Positions 33,625 through 45,245 of a stretch of 64,000 bases of DNA are shown one piece after another (the stretch's first letter is position 1; every line of letters starts with the position of its first letter). This stretch comes from Forficula auricularia (Eukaryota; Arthropoda; Insecta; Dermaptera; Forficulidae), in the NCBI GenBank assembly GCA_024734495.1, contig JALMQS010000666.1:8295-72294 (forward strand). Direction: 5' to 3'. Under the pieces are notes generated by a model. It worked only from the letters and a program-made list of their open reading frames with translations, searched no databases and was not told where the DNA came from. The position numbers and the translations under genes were made by a program.

Positions 33625-34063
33625 TATATGTATAAATAATACATATTTACAATGCTTTTAATTGTTCTAAATAATACTCCATATATAGGGTGTCCCTTAT
33701 CACAACGATAAACGGTGAATGGGGAGTAGGTCAGCTTATAACGGTCCAGAAGATAAAAATAAATTTTTATAAAAGTCTCATAGTTTTCGAGTTATAGGCA
33801 ATTTTTTGAAAATGATGAAAATCGCTACCCTGCCCTAAATATCAAGATGCTGCGCCTACAAATTTACATATTTTATTATTCTAATTATTGTTAGGCAATC
33901 CTGAATAATCCTGCAATTGACCAGAATTCAAAATAAAACAATAAGTACTTCTCTATTTTTGCCCGACATATGTTTCAAAAAATTTTCATCAACAAACTTT
34001 GATTTATCTTTAATGTAAAAAAAAGTCTAATAAACAAGAATGGCAAGTTATTTAAATAAACTG

Positions 34064-34655
34064 CAACGGATCGTTGCTAAACTTTATCCAAATTCATTTG
34101 AAATATTAATATGTTCTAGAGTAAAGTACTTTAAAATATAATTTTACTAAAAACTTTATTTAACCTTTTTTGTGGTTCCCAAGATACTTAATTAGGATAT
34201 TAAATTTCATCAAAATTGGTTAAGTCATTTTCAAGATATTTAGAAAAAACTAAAAAAGTACTGAAATAAAGTACTAATGTTTGTGGACCGATATGTACCA
34301 AAAACTCATCAGCGCTTCATTTTGTTAAAATACTGGTAGGTTTTCAATTTTAATTTATTCGGTGCAACGGTGTGGAAAAATTCGTGGACGAAAAAAACGA
34401 TAACACACATACATACATCCATTCATCCATCCGCACGCACTTCCAAAAAAATGGCACTTTTTGGCCTCTCGGCGAGATCCCAGGTAATTTTTGGCAAAAC
34501 CGTCACGTGCTATAATTCAATCTCATTGAATACTTCAATTTGTGACCTTAATTGAGTCCATGGGTTCCGTAGTCTTTACCTGAGGACCCTTTGAAGTCGC
34601 GCTTGCCGCGAGAGCGATTCCAATACTTTCTCCCATGCTTCGCATTGTATAAAGT
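34064..34655. mobile_element. Unclassified ~590-bp insertion
   Basis: Absent from the family E copy at 23895. Contains CATACATACATCCATTCATCC, GGCCTCTCGGCGAGATCC and a CAGGTAATTTTTGGC block; likely the 3' end of a LINE on the plus strand, but no coding frame supports it. Confidence 0.45.
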
Positions 34656-34693
34656 AAAAATTGGCCCATTTTGTCAAGATTTCAAATTGGTAC

Positions 34694-35631
34694 TTACTTA
34701 CTTACTTACTTCCGATGGCCAAATCGCCCTTGTAGAGCTTGAGCCTCTCGCGTGATGCCTCTCCATATCCCTCTATCCTGGGCCAATCCCTCCCATCCTA
34801 CCCCCACGTGAAGCTCTTGCAGATCTCTGACGACATTATCCAGCCATCTTTGTCTTGGTCTGCCTGGTGGTCTTCTTCCAGGCGGGTAGCTCTCGTGGAG
34901 GTTCTTTATGTCCCTGGTTTTTGGAGCACGAGCCACATGACCGGCCCATTCTAATCTTCTTTTCCTCACTACACTTGAGATATAAGGCTGCTTTGTCATG
35001 TCTCTGACTTCTTCCTCGGATCTTCGTCTCCATTCACCAGAAGTTAGATCTTGAACAGGCCCACATATATTCCTGAGAACTTTATTCTCGAAACTTATCA
35101 GTCTCCTCTGGTTAAGTAGCGTCATTGTCCACGACTCACAGCCATACATCACAACCGGTCTTATTAAGGTATTGTATATTTTTATTTTTATTTCTCGTGA
35201 TAGAACTCTCATTCGAAGTAGTCCATTCAGACTTGCCAAAGCTCTATCACCCGCATGTATTCGAGAGATTATTTCCTGGTCTATTCTGGCATCCGACGTC
35301 ACTATAGCGCCCAAATATTTAAACCTCGATACGCCCTCAAAAAACCCTGTTCCCCACTTTCATTGGTGTGCAACTTGGTATGGATCTTGACATTAGCATG
35401 TATTTGGTTTTCTCTTCACTTATAACTAAACCCACCCCATTCCCGAACATTCTCTTGAGTCCTTCCTCACTCATGCAGACAAGATCAATGTCATCCGCAT
35501 ATCCGAAGGCCCTCAATACTCTGCCCAGAGGCACGCCCGCGTCAACCCGTTTTACACTCCTCATTATCTTCTCCAAAACTAGATTGAACAGCAATGGTGA
35601 CAAGGCACCACCTTGTCTCAAACCCGTTCCA
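34694..35631 (-). pseudogene. 5'-truncated LINE, RT and C-terminus
   Basis: Minus-strand RT in two frames. The first (35337-35651) has GLRQGGALSPLLFN and the catalytic GYADDIDL (YADD residues 51-54). After a one-base slip in a T run near 35340 the second (34706-35314) continues with YLGAIVTS-type, thumb sequence, WAGHVAR and GRRPPGRPRQRWLD. The 3' end is an (AAGT)n tail (34692-34711 region). A 15-bp duplication, ATTTCAAATTGGTAC, flanks it (34679-34693 and 35632-35646). The catalytic Asp pair survives but the 5' half and endonuclease are missing. Confidence 0.9.
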
Positions 35632-36099
35632 ATTTCAAATTGGTACAGCACTTAATACTTACTTCTTTAGAAAAAAAAATATTTATATTTGTTGGCAAAA
35701 TAAAAAATAGCTATATAATTTAATATCATATTTTTATAGTGTTTTTTTTTATTTAATATTTTAATCAAATATGTTGCATCTTAATTGATCTAAACTTTGG
35801 CTATTGTAGACAATAATACTATAATAGCTATTAATAATGCCATTCATAGCCAAAGATTAGATCAATTAAGATGCGACATAATTGATTAAAATATAAATAA
35901 ATAACCACCATCAAAATATGTATTTAAATTAATTTAATTTTGCCAATAACTTTTAAGGAGTTCGATGTTGGTTCTAGGTGAAACATTTTAATATAATAAT
36001 AAAACTTGAGTAAGATACGAGGTAGGTTTCACAAAAAAGAAATAAAACAAAATTGAGTTTTGAATTCGATATATTTCAACAATTTATAATAAAATCAAA

Positions 36100-36650
36100 C
36101 GTAAATTCACTATTTCACACTTACACTCATTAGAATCGGGAACTGAAAAAATATATAGAAGAATACCCTTCATTTCTAATCATCTGACATCTCCATTAGC
36201 TTATACCCTTAGATCATATGGAATCACTCCTGCTTTATACAACAACAACAATTTAGGCTCCCAATTAATTAACAATAAAATAGACAAAATTGATAAATTA
36301 GACAAATCAGAGTGTATAAATTAACTTGTCAAGATTGTGATGCTTTTTATATAGGGCAGACAGGCCGCTCATTCAAAATACGTTACTCCGAGCATGTAAG
36401 AGCTCTTAATCATCTCAATAAATCCGATAACATTAATTTAGATTCGACCTCAGCCTTCGCAATTCACTTACATGAATCCAACCATTCAACCTCTAATAAT
36501 AACCCTATCCCCATTCATTTCGAAAGAAAAGGCCTTAAATTGGATCTCTTAGAATCCACCGAAATAAAAATAGCCCTCTCTAATAATTCAAATATTTTAA
36601 ATAATCAATTGGAAGTGTATAAAAATACAATTATTGATTATATGTTATAA
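36100..36650 (+). pseudogene. GIY-YIG endonuclease domain of Penelope-like element
   Basis: The frame ending near 36308 carries FISNHLTSPLAYTLRSYG and leads by a one-base loss at 36308-36311 into the second frame (36312-36650). That frame opens with VYKLTCQDC and FYIGQTGRS, the GIY-YIG core, then the conserved Arg (FKIRYSEH), and a downstream FAIHLHESNH block. GIY-YIG endonucleases nick the target for Penelope-type retrotransposition. Cys pairs before the core fit the CCHH-type linker of Penelope enzymes. Inactivated by the frameshift and by absence of RT. Confidence 0.8.
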
Positions 36651-36938
36651 TAAATTAACTAAACATTCCTTCCATTGTTCGCACATTGAATATACTAGGG
36701 TAATTGTACTCTCTCATGTACCTTTCAAGTTGTACCTTCTCAGGTACTTGTCCATTCGTTATTATAATAGCACGTATAGCTTCCTTTCAGCCAGTTCAAA
36801 TCTCAATAGAAAATATTAATTCTTAGAACAACTTCTCCTCTTCCCCTACTTTCCCCTCACCACATACATTTAAAAAAATTTTAAAAATTGTTACTTGTAA
36901 AACTATTTTTCCAATATATAATCAGTTTTCTTAGACTC

Positions 36939-36975
36939 CTGATGATGGGCTAACCCCCGAAATATATCGAATTCA
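36939..36975 (+). ncRNA. Hammerhead-like motif of Penelope repeat
   Basis: CTGATGA, a GGGCTAACCC hairpin, then GAAA and ATATC: the order of a hammerhead core. Stem II closes with a mismatch and stem III is minimal, as in the weak hammerheads reported from Penelope-like elements. Activity not established. Confidence 0.45.
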
Positions 36976-37521
36976 AAACTCAATTTTGTTTTATTTCTTT
37001 TTTGTGAAACCTACCTCGTATCTTGCTCAAGTTTTATTATTATATTAATTTTGCCAAAAAAAAACAACAACAAATATTTATTTTTCTAAAGAAGGAAGTA
37101 GAAAGAGCTTTACCATTTTGAAATCTAGACTAAATGGGCCAATTTTTTAAATAATTTGCCATGGTAGTTTACAAGACTTTTATTATATTATATTAAAGAT
37201 GATTCAAAGCTAGCTGATGAAAATTTTTTAAAACAAAAGTCCGACAAAAAGATTTTTTTTCTCCAAAAGTATAATACTTATTGTTTTATTTTGATTCTGG
37301 TCAATAGCAGGATTGCGCAACAAAAATTTGAATAATAAAATATGTAATTTTGTAGCCACAGCATCTTGATATTTAGGGCAGGGTAGCGATTTCCACCATT
37401 TTCAAAAAAATACCTATAACTCGAAAACTAATAATTTTATAAAAAAAAATGTATGTTCAGGACCGTCTTGAATTTCCCGATTCCCTTTTCACGGCTTATC
37501 GTTGGGATACGGGACATCCTG

Positions 37522-37916
37522 TATGTACATATATAAACCAACTACGAAGACTGCCTTCGGCGGGCATCTTGCTGGCCAGAGTGCTACTGCTGCCCTGGAA
37601 TCGGTAGGGGTTATTGAAAAAATAATTTAAGTTTTAATAAATTGTATTTGTCCTGAACTATTAGTGGGTTTTAAAATTAAAAAAAACCACGTCGGCGTCG
37701 TCGCACAAGCCGATTATAATAAGCAGCTAGATAGATATAGATATAGAGAGATATCTCTATAGCATAATTGTAAAACGCAACAATGAATTTGTTTGTTGTA
37801 TTCAAGAGACCTATGAATACAATTTTTCTCGAGTTCAAATTCTTAAGGCTTTCGAATTCACTACTGGATATAATATGTAATTGAAAGTATTAATTATTAA
37901 TTTATTAGTAATAATA
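37522..37916. repeat. Family L tail and AT-rich flank
   Basis: 37545-37750: GCCTTCGGCGGGC block, GTGGGTTTTAAAATT, CGTCGGCGTCGTCGCACAAGC and a GATAGATATAGATATAG tail. The remainder shows nothing. Confidence 0.5.
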
Positions 37917-38145
37917 AAGGTGTTGAAGCTTTTATTTTTAAGATTAATTTTATTAAGAATTGAAATTTTATAATTAATTATAATTATTAAAATCACACAT
38001 AATTAATTATAATTTTTTATTAAACTCGAATAAATAGTTTTATTGTATTATTTATTCGTGTTCAATAAATAATTATAATGTGATTTTAATAATTATAATT
38101 AATTATGTGTGATTTTAATAAAATTTCAACTCCTTATCATTAATT
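37917..38145. mobile_element. Family C palindrome
   Basis: AAAGGTGTTGAAGCTTTTATT extension at left, arms around AATCACACATAATTAATT; the centre has duplicated TAATTATAATTA segments. Confidence 0.7.
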
Positions 38146-38159
38146 TGATTAAAAAAAAA

Positions 38160-39760
38160 AACAAAAACTGACACGTTCTGATGTGGGTATCCACTTGACT
38201 TTACCATACAACCTGGCCCCTCTCTTGTATTAACATTTAATAACATTATTTATAACGAGCTTTTCGTGCGTGCCTTTGGCACGCCCTCAAAGCTCGGCCC
38301 TCCGGGCTGGTGCCCTGGCGGGCAGCGTCTCGGTCCAAAAATCTTATTCCTCTTAAAAAAACCACACTCCAAATGTATACCCGTAAACTACCGAAAATAC
38401 ATCGTCTCTTAAAAGTTTCGCCTCTTTAATTTTTGAGTGGCCTGGGGGGGGGGGGGAGGAACAATTATCAATATATTTAATGTTTCTTAATTTAAAATGA
38501 ATTGGAGTCTTTCATTTCAAAATTCGAGTCCAAATTAGAATTATATTTCAAACGTGTACGTCTTATTTAATATAAAACTAATTAAATTATGGATATGATT
38601 AACCAAACGATTAATCAGAAAAATTTACTCTCTTTTGATTAGAGTATATTTCATGTATCTGTGATTTCAATTTCGATATAAAGTTTTTAATTTGACCGGG
38701 CCATATTCGATCTTGTTTGAAATTGATCGCCGGGACATCTAGTGGCGGAAAAAGGAAGCTAAGCGTTAGAACAAATTAATCTAGACAAATATATATAGTA
38801 TAATGTAGGGGAGGGGTTGATTTTTGCGTTTTTAGACTTCTGGGGGTATGTATATAAAATTTGGTTGTGTTTAGTATAAGGGCCTATATTTTCATTTTTT
38901 GACCCTGAACTCCCCCCCCCCCCCTCCCATTTTGAGCGGTTAGTTTTTGCATTTTTAGACTTCTGGCGGCCCACTAATTATCTATACAAAATTTGGCTGA
39001 GTTTGGTATAAGGGCCTATATTTCCATTTTCTGATCCTACACTCCCCCCCCCACCCCTCCCATTTTGAGCGGTTAGTTTTTGCATTTTTAGACTTCTGGC
39101 GGCCCACTAATTATCTATACAAAATTTGGCTGAGTTTGGTATAAGGGCCTATATTTCCATTTTCTGATCCTACACCCCCCCCACCCCTCCCATTTTGAGC
39201 GGTTAGTTTTTGCATTTTTAGACTTCTGGCGGCCCACTAATTATCTATACAAAATTTGGCTGAGTTTGGTATAAGGGCCTATATTTCCATTTTCTGATCC
39301 TACACCCCCCCCCCATCCCTCCATTTTGGGTTGTTAGTTTTTGCATTTTTAGATTTCTGGTGGTCCACTGATTATGTATACAATTTAATTTGAGTCGATA
39401 TACACCAAAATCTAATCAGCTCTTAATCTCAATCAACCAAAACTACGTGGGAAATTTGGTTTTGATATTCAAACTAGTTTTTGAGCTAGCTCTTCCACAA
39501 AAATTTGGTGACAAACTAACAGACATTTTGACAAAACAATTATTATCTCGAAAAATATAATTTTTTCGATGTTCACTTATTATAGCTTTTTTGTAGAACA
39601 AAATGGCATAGTTTTGCTAAATTTTTTTAATTAACATAGTTTCAGCCGTTTTTTAGATATTTTTGAAAAAAAGAAGGACAAAACCATTTTTTTTTCATGC
39701 ACTATTACAATACTTGACCATATGGTAAAGGTATGGTCAAAGTAAAAAATCAACGCTATA
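38160..39760. mobile_element. Family A TIR element with expanded minisatellite
   Basis: Left end CTTGACTTTACCATACAACC (38200), right end GACCATATGGTAAAGG near 39716. Interior: a family G insertion (38253-38795), then ~130-bp minisatellite units (CATTTTGAGCGGTTAG at 38928, 39061 and 39191; a diverged start at 39322), then the conserved part with GATATACACCAAAATCTAATC, TTTTTGAGCTAGCTC and ATTATTATCTCGAAAAATATA. No protein. Confidence 0.8.
38253..38795 (+). mobile_element. Family G element inserted in family A
   Basis: Inverted relative to 19151-19817: GC hairpin cluster first (38253-38338), then the AT body, ending CTAAGCGTTAGAACAAATTAA. The tRNA-like segment is absent. Flanks (TTATTTATA and TAATGTAGGGG) rejoin into the uninterrupted family A sequence seen at 60600-60620. 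Confidence 0.7.
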
Positions 39761-40200
39761 TATGATCATTAATTACAATTGGTAATATGAATACTAAAAC
39801 AAAAGTAATTTATTAGAGACTGTTCGTCTCGTCTGATACCGATTTAGTTTCCCTTGATACATTCTTTAATTAACTTTTGCTTTTAAGCCTTTCATTCTCG
39901 AACCGTAACCGGAACGAGTACAAAGTTTTGTTTTAGTTTATTCATTCCATTTGGACATATATATACTTATAAATTATTTAGACAATTATATAAAATTAGC
40001 CGATGGCTGTTAAAATATTTAGTTTCGGATGAATCTTAAAATATCATGCGAAAGTTCATATCAATAAATAGGTAATAATAATAAATTATTCTGATTTATA
40101 ATATTATGAAAGTCTATTAAAAAATTTTTAAACAGAATATTAAATAAAAAAAAAAAAAAAAAATTGCCTCTCGCAGGAAATAGAGAATGGGCCATGGAGG
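39761..40200. other. No gene seen
   Basis: AT-rich with an A17-19 run at 40147-40164. Confidence 0.4.
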
Positions 40201-40239
40201 GCTGAATCAGTGTCAAAAATATTTGAAAGATTGAAGGTT

Positions 40240-40985
40240 GTAAATTTTGAGTTTGATGGAAATAAGCTCAAAAGACCACTCTATACATTTTAAAACTAGA
40301 TTAAATTTGCTACAATTTAAATAAAGTTTCATCTTAATTGAATAATGGTAACATGAGGTTGAAGTTTTGAAAAATACAATTTTTTGCAAATGTTTTTTCT
40401 TCATAAAATGAAACCGCTCATTCTAGAAACTTTATTCCTATCTCATTGTCTATAAAATTTTGTTTGATTTACTTGGACCACTTTTTTGTTAAAATGTTAG
40501 ATTTATAGATATTCAGCATTTTCCATGACGCTTTTGAGGATTCGGATCATATCCTGTCCGGAAAATGTAGAATATCTATAAATCTAAGAATTTTTACAAA
40601 AAAGTGGCTCAAGTAAACGTTCAAGTTAACAAAATTTCCAGACAATGAGAAAAGAATTAAGATTTTACAATGAGTGGTTTTCATTTTATAAAGGAAAAAC
40701 TGCGATTTTTTGCAAAAAATTGCTTTTTTTTCAAAACTTCAACTTCATATTAGCATTATCCAATTAGTATTTAAATTGTAGTAAATTTAATCTCTAGTTT
40801 AAAAATGTATAGAGTCGTCTTTGTTGAAAACGTGCTTTTTCATGGTTAAAATGGAGAAAAATCGAAAAAAGTAGGAGTTTTAGGGAAATTCAAAAGTGAT
40901 CCCGGGGGGGGGGCTGTTATTTGACACGCGCTAGTACTGGTTCTACTAAACCTAAATAGATTAAATTGTTATCATTTTTTGCCTA
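40240..40985. mobile_element. Family H foldback copy
   Basis: AGATTTATAGATATTCAGC (40498) with GAATATCTATAAATCT (40570); outer parts match CTCTATACATTTTAAAACTAG and its complement and the GATCCCGGGGG end. Merges at 40985 into a family F C-rich segment. Confidence 0.65.
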
Positions 40986-41560
40986 ATTTAAAGGCCACTT
41001 TAACCCACCTCCTGTACCCCTCCACCCCACATCCACCCCCAGCCCTCCCCATCCCCGAAACCACTTCCCTCGCCTCCTCACCCAGTTTTTGCATTTCAAG
41101 CCTTGTAGTGGCCCACAGATTATGATATATATGTATAGGTATATAAATAAATACCGTATAATAATTTTTTTTAATTAAATAACAATTTTTGAGTTCATCA
41201 ATTAAATTGTCAAATTAATATTTGTGGGATTTAAAACTCGATTTTTAATCAATTAAATTCCCTAAATTTTAATATATATATAATAATATTTGTAATTATC
41301 TATTTGTGGAATTTAAAATTAAAAAAACCAATTAATAATTAAAAGGTAATTATATATTTTTATCGAGATAACCACCCGTGAATAATTATTTCAATTAACA
41401 AAAAACCCATCAAAAACAACTTGGCCGAAGATGAGACCGTGACAGATCGAATGTCCAACACAAAACCCTCCTAACCCGTGAATTTCATCCAAATCGTTAG
41501 AGCCATTTTCGAGAATATATATATAGAAAATTTGCTCGTTTAATAAGAGTAGATAGATAT
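40986..41560. mobile_element. Family F (Helitron-like), hairpin end lost
   Basis: C-rich island 40995-41085, CCCAGTTTTTGCATTTC, AAGATGAGACCGTGACAGATC and CCTAACCCGTGAATTTCATCC, ending CTCGTTTAATAAGAGTAGATAG. Confidence 0.65.
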
Positions 41561-41574
41561 TTAATTCGGCCATC

Positions 41575-41830
41575 CAAAAATAGCATTGATTAAATTCAGT
41601 TCTCCATTGACGTTGCGATTGAATTGGCAACTTTGCCATTGCAACTTGAGGAGAATGAATTAAGTGAAAGTCTGTCTGTCTGTCTGTCTCCCTTTCTTCC
41701 CATTTACTTAATACTAAGCCAGGTAGGTCCAGCTGACTAATCCACTTGGCTTCCTTATCCAATTTGCAGCCCACGTTTCCTGTAACCACACCTTTCTTTC
41801 TTCGGAGACACATTGTTTCACATTATCACA
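41575..41830 (-). other. Unique exon-like island
   Basis: Not repeated in the window and less AT-rich. The minus strand is open for ~80 codons (41580-41813), with TGGTTACAG before GAAACG as a possible acceptor. No recognisable domain; a (GTCT)n run lies at 41667-41686. Could be a host exon or 5' UTR. Confidence 0.25.
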
Positions 41831-42036
41831 CTATAGAGGAAACAACAAAGAGTGATAAAATATTAGAGGGGGGGGGGGCAAAAAGTTTAATTAACTCACA
41901 GCTTCCGTATGTATGTGAGAGAGAGAGTCTGTGTTTTGTTTTGTTTAATTTTTTTCAAAAAGTTCTTTTATGTTAAGAATAAACGAGCGTTTTGCGTTAA
42001 CACATTCATCACAGTAAATAGATCCATTTTGGTTAT
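41831..42036. other. No gene seen
   Basis: G-run at 41868-41877 and GA repeats near 41918; otherwise AT-rich. Confidence 0.4.
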
Positions 42037-42049
42037 ATTTATTGAGTTT

Positions 42050-42309
42050 AATTAATAAAGTAGGTGTGTAGTTTCACAGTGAATGAAATAAAACTCAAAG
42101 AGGTTTATTATACAAACTCAATAAATTTCGGATATATTAGTCCATCATCAGGAGTTTACAGATTAAAAACTAACTCATTACTTTGTAATATATTGAGTTT
42201 GTATAAACCTCTTTGAGTTTTATTTCATTAATTGTGAAACTACACACACTTTAATTTATTAATTAATATCATGTTTCACCTAAAACCTACACCACTTTCC
42301 CTAAGTAAA
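42050..42309 (-). mobile_element. Mini-Penelope: inverted ends plus tail only
   Basis: Flanked by ATTTATTGAGTTT (42037-42049, 42310-42322), a 13-bp TSD. ~95-bp inverted arms (GTGTGTAGTTTCACAGTGAAT with complement) enclose TCCATCATCAGGAG, reverse of CTCCTGATGATGGA. The one-sided tail ATGTTTCACCTAAAACC matches the extension of the 35947 Penelope copy, so it is the same family without any coding part. Confidence 0.75.
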
Positions 42310-42322
42310 ATTTATTGAGTTT

Positions 42323-42503
42323 GAAATTAATTAATGACAAATTCACCTAAAAAGAAGACTTTTATAAGTAGAGTTCGCATTTTTGTGTAGGAAAAAACAT
42401 CAAAATTGTGCAATAAAAAAATAACGAAATGTGAAATAAAAGGTGCAGTGAAGAAAAAGCAAAATGTGGAAAAATGTGCAATCTAAAAGATGGTTTAACA
42501 TTT
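42323..42503. other. No gene seen
   Basis: Short AT-rich spacer. Confidence 0.4.
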
Positions 42504-43195
42504 TTACTTTACCATATGGTCAAGTATTGTAATCGTGGATGAAATAAGTGTTTTTTAGTTCTTTTTTTTTTTAAATATCTCAAAAACGGCTGAAAATATT
42601 ATGATTAAAAAAATTAAGCGAAACCATGGCATTTCGCTCTACAAAAAAGCCGTAATAAGTGAACATCAAAAAAATTATATTTTGCGAGATAATAATTGTT
42701 TTTTCAAAATGTATGTTAGTCTGTTAGTACGTTACCAAATTTTTGTGGAAGAGCTAGCTCAAAAACTAGTGCGAATATCAAAACCAAATTTCATACAAAT
42801 TTTTGGTGCATTGAGTTTAAGAGCTGATTAGATTTTGACCCAAAATTAAGGGGGAGGAGGGGATAGGGGTTTAAAAAAATGAAAATCTAGGCCATTTGAG
42901 CAAACTCAACCTAATTTTGTATACATAATCAGTGGGACCCCAGAAGTCTAAAAATGTAAAACTAACCACCCAAAATGGGGGGGGGGTCTAGGATCAAAAA
43001 ATGAAAATCTAGGCTCTTGTATCAAAGTCAACCAAATTTTGTATACATAATCAGTGGGCTCACCGTAAATTAAAAATGCAAAAATTACCCCCGCCCCCCT
43101 TCTACGTTATTATAAATAATTTTATTAAATATAAGTGAGGGGCCAGGTTGTATGGTAAAGTCAAGTGGATGGCCACATCAGAACGTGTCAGTTTA
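42504..43195. mobile_element. Family A TIR element
   Basis: ACTTTACCATATGG at left; GTATGGTAAAGTCAAGTGGA at right. Conserved internal blocks plus about two minisatellite units. An open frame of 76 codons is a by-product. Confidence 0.8.
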
Positions 43196-43248
43196 TTTAT
43201 TAATAGAATAATTAATTTCAGTAAAATCTTAAAAGTTTAAATAATATA

Positions 43249-43677
43249 CACTGTGGTGCAAAAAAAGTGGAACACTTAGAAAAATTTAGTTTTTTCAAAT
43301 AATTTTCAGAAAAAAACATATTTTATTTAAACTTTTAATACATTCTGTAATTGTAAAAATATTTTTAAACATTCTTAGAGTGACAACAAAGTATTACTTT
43401 AATTTAAACCTTTTAAAATTCAATTTATTTAAACTAGCATAAATTTTCATGTTTGAAATCTGATCCCTTTATTGAATTGTATTAAATGATTATCGTCTAA
43501 TATCGAATTAAATTGAATATTTTAATGTTTTATCAGTTCGATTTGAATATCTCATCTTTAAATTTAATTTCATTTGAAATATTGTCCATGCATAATGCCT
43601 CTAAAGACCGAGGAAGTAGCTACTCAAGTTCTAGCTCTAATAAATAATGGAAGATCGTATCAGTATGTCGCTCAACG
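43249..43677 (+). mobile_element. Tc1-type element, 5' part
   Basis: Starts CACTGTGGTGCAAAAAAAGTG after TA. An ATG at 43595 begins a helix-turn-helix remnant (TEEVATQVLALINNGRSYQYVAQR) cut at 43677 by family H sequence. Confidence 0.7.
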
Positions 43678-44560
43678 ACGATTTTTTGCTTATAACTCGA
43701 AAACTATCAACTTTTCGTAAATAACCTTCTTATTCAAAATAAAAGTACATAAAATTCCCTACAAATTTCATTATTGAGGTTTTTTCTCAGACACGGAAAA
43801 TGCTGGATATCTATAAATCTAAGAGTTTTATAAAAAAAAAAGTGGTCCAAGTAAACGTTCAACAAAATTTCCTATCGAATTAGACAGGAATAAAGTTTTT
43901 GGGATGAGTGGTTTTCATTTTATGAAGGAAAAACTGCGATTTTTTTTGCAAAAAATTAAAGTTTTTCAAAATATCTACCTCATTGGGGCACGGGTTACCA
44001 TTATCCAATTGAAATGAAACTTTGTTTAAATTGTATCAAAATTAATCTAGTTTAAAAATGTATGAAGTGATCTTTGTCGAAAACGTGCTCTTTCATGGTC
44101 AAAATCGGAAAAAATTGAATAAAGTGCGAGTTTTTGGGATTTGCGGAATAGAATAGGGGCTCCCCCCCCCTTTTTTAATTTTGGGTGCACCAAAATCTAT
44201 TCAACTCTTAATCTCAATGGAGCAAAACGATGTGTGAAATTTGGTTTTGATATTCACGCTAGTTTTTGAGCTAGCTCGTCCACAAAATTTGGTAACGCAC
44301 AGACTAAGGGACAACCAGACAACCAGACTAACAGACATTTTGACAAAACAATTATTATCTCGAAAAATATAATTTTTTCAATGTTCACTTATTTGAGCTT
44401 TTTTGTAGAGCGAAATGCCATGGTTTCGCTCAATTTTTTAAATTAAAATAATTTCAGCCGTTTTTGAGATATTTTGAACAAAAGAAGCAAAAAAAAACAC
44501 ACTTTTTTCTTGCACGATTACAATACTTGACCATACCCTGTATGGTAAAGTAAAAATAAT
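43678..44560. mobile_element. Family H and family A fragments
   Basis: 43678-44160 matches family H arms (ACTATCAACTTTTCGTAAAT, GGATATCTATAAATCT). 44165-44555 is the conserved part of family A, ending CCCTGTATGGTAAAGTAAAA. An open minus-strand frame over 44454-44684 is spurious. Confidence 0.7.
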
Positions 44561-44900
44561 ACGTACTATCTAAATGGGCTGTCTTTAAGATGAAAAAAAT
44601 AATTATTGGTACTGCAGTTTTATGGCTGATAGGGGTGGCGTCTCTTCCCCTAACGGAGCCCCCAAAAATAACATACACACACAAGATATGTTTTTATTTC
44701 TATATATATAAAAGCCATTGTCAAACAGTACCCGTGGCGCAGCAAGGAACATGTGGGAGAAAAAGCAACTAATATTCAATGACAGTTGTTATATTGTCAA
44801 ATTTTACAAATAAAACATATCTATTCTCTATATTATATATCTATAATATCTCTATATATTAATATATTCCTTTATATAGCTTAGAATATTAGATTTACGG
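44561..44900. other. No gene seen
   Basis: AT-rich spacer with dinucleotide AT runs. Confidence 0.4.
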
Positions 44901-45245
44901 CGTGTCTCATTTGAAATTTTAGTAGACAAATTTATTAATTTTAAATATATTATATATTAATATATATTTAATTTTTTGGAAATAATACATCATTACCGCG
45001 AAAATTAATTTTTTTTTTGAATTTAAGAAAAATATAAATTCTTAAAATTTTAGTAGACAAATTAATTTTAAAATATATATAGGTATATTATATATATTTA
45101 ATTTATAATATAAGTTTTAATGAGATATGATTTAATGGGATAATGAGATTAATTCTTAATTTATTACTGTGCGGGTCATTTGAAATTTTAGTAGATAAAT
45201 TAATTTTAAAATTATTATATATAATTAATTTAGAGACACTTTTTA
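44900..45245. repeat. AT-rich tandem repeat, ~135 bp period
   Basis: ATTTTAGTAGAYAAATTAATT recurs at 44918, 45050 and 45183 with preceding CATTTGAAATTT in two of the three. Confidence 0.65.

Larger units (their letters stand above)
35947..37044 (+). mobile_element. Penelope-like element, truncated
   Basis: Flanked by TTAATTTTGCCAA (35934-35946, 37045-37057), a 13-bp TSD. An ~85-bp inverted repeat (about 35986-36072 and 36961-37043) brackets a GIY-YIG domain; a ~40-bp unpaired extension lies at the left. TSD length, inverted terminal repeats and one-sided extension are all features described for Penelope-like elements. The reverse transcriptase is missing. Confidence 0.85.
33686..37521. mobile_element. 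Family E TIR element with nested insertions
   Basis: Starts TAGGGTGTCCCTTATCACAA after TA (33684-33685) and ends ACGGGACATCCTG before TA (37522-37523). Arms share GAAAATCGCTACCCTGCCC and AAATATCAAGATGCTG with complements near 37370. Against the 839-bp copy at 23895 it contains three insertions (34064-34655, 34694-35631, 35947-37044). Confidence 0.8.

Noticed and set aside
34739..35655. Plus-strand frames opposite the second LINE
   Set aside because: Antisense shadows of the RT coding strand.
42601..42831. 76-codon frame in family A (also 54448-54657)
   Set aside because: Repeated because the MITE is repeated; no start context, no domain, and broken in other copies.
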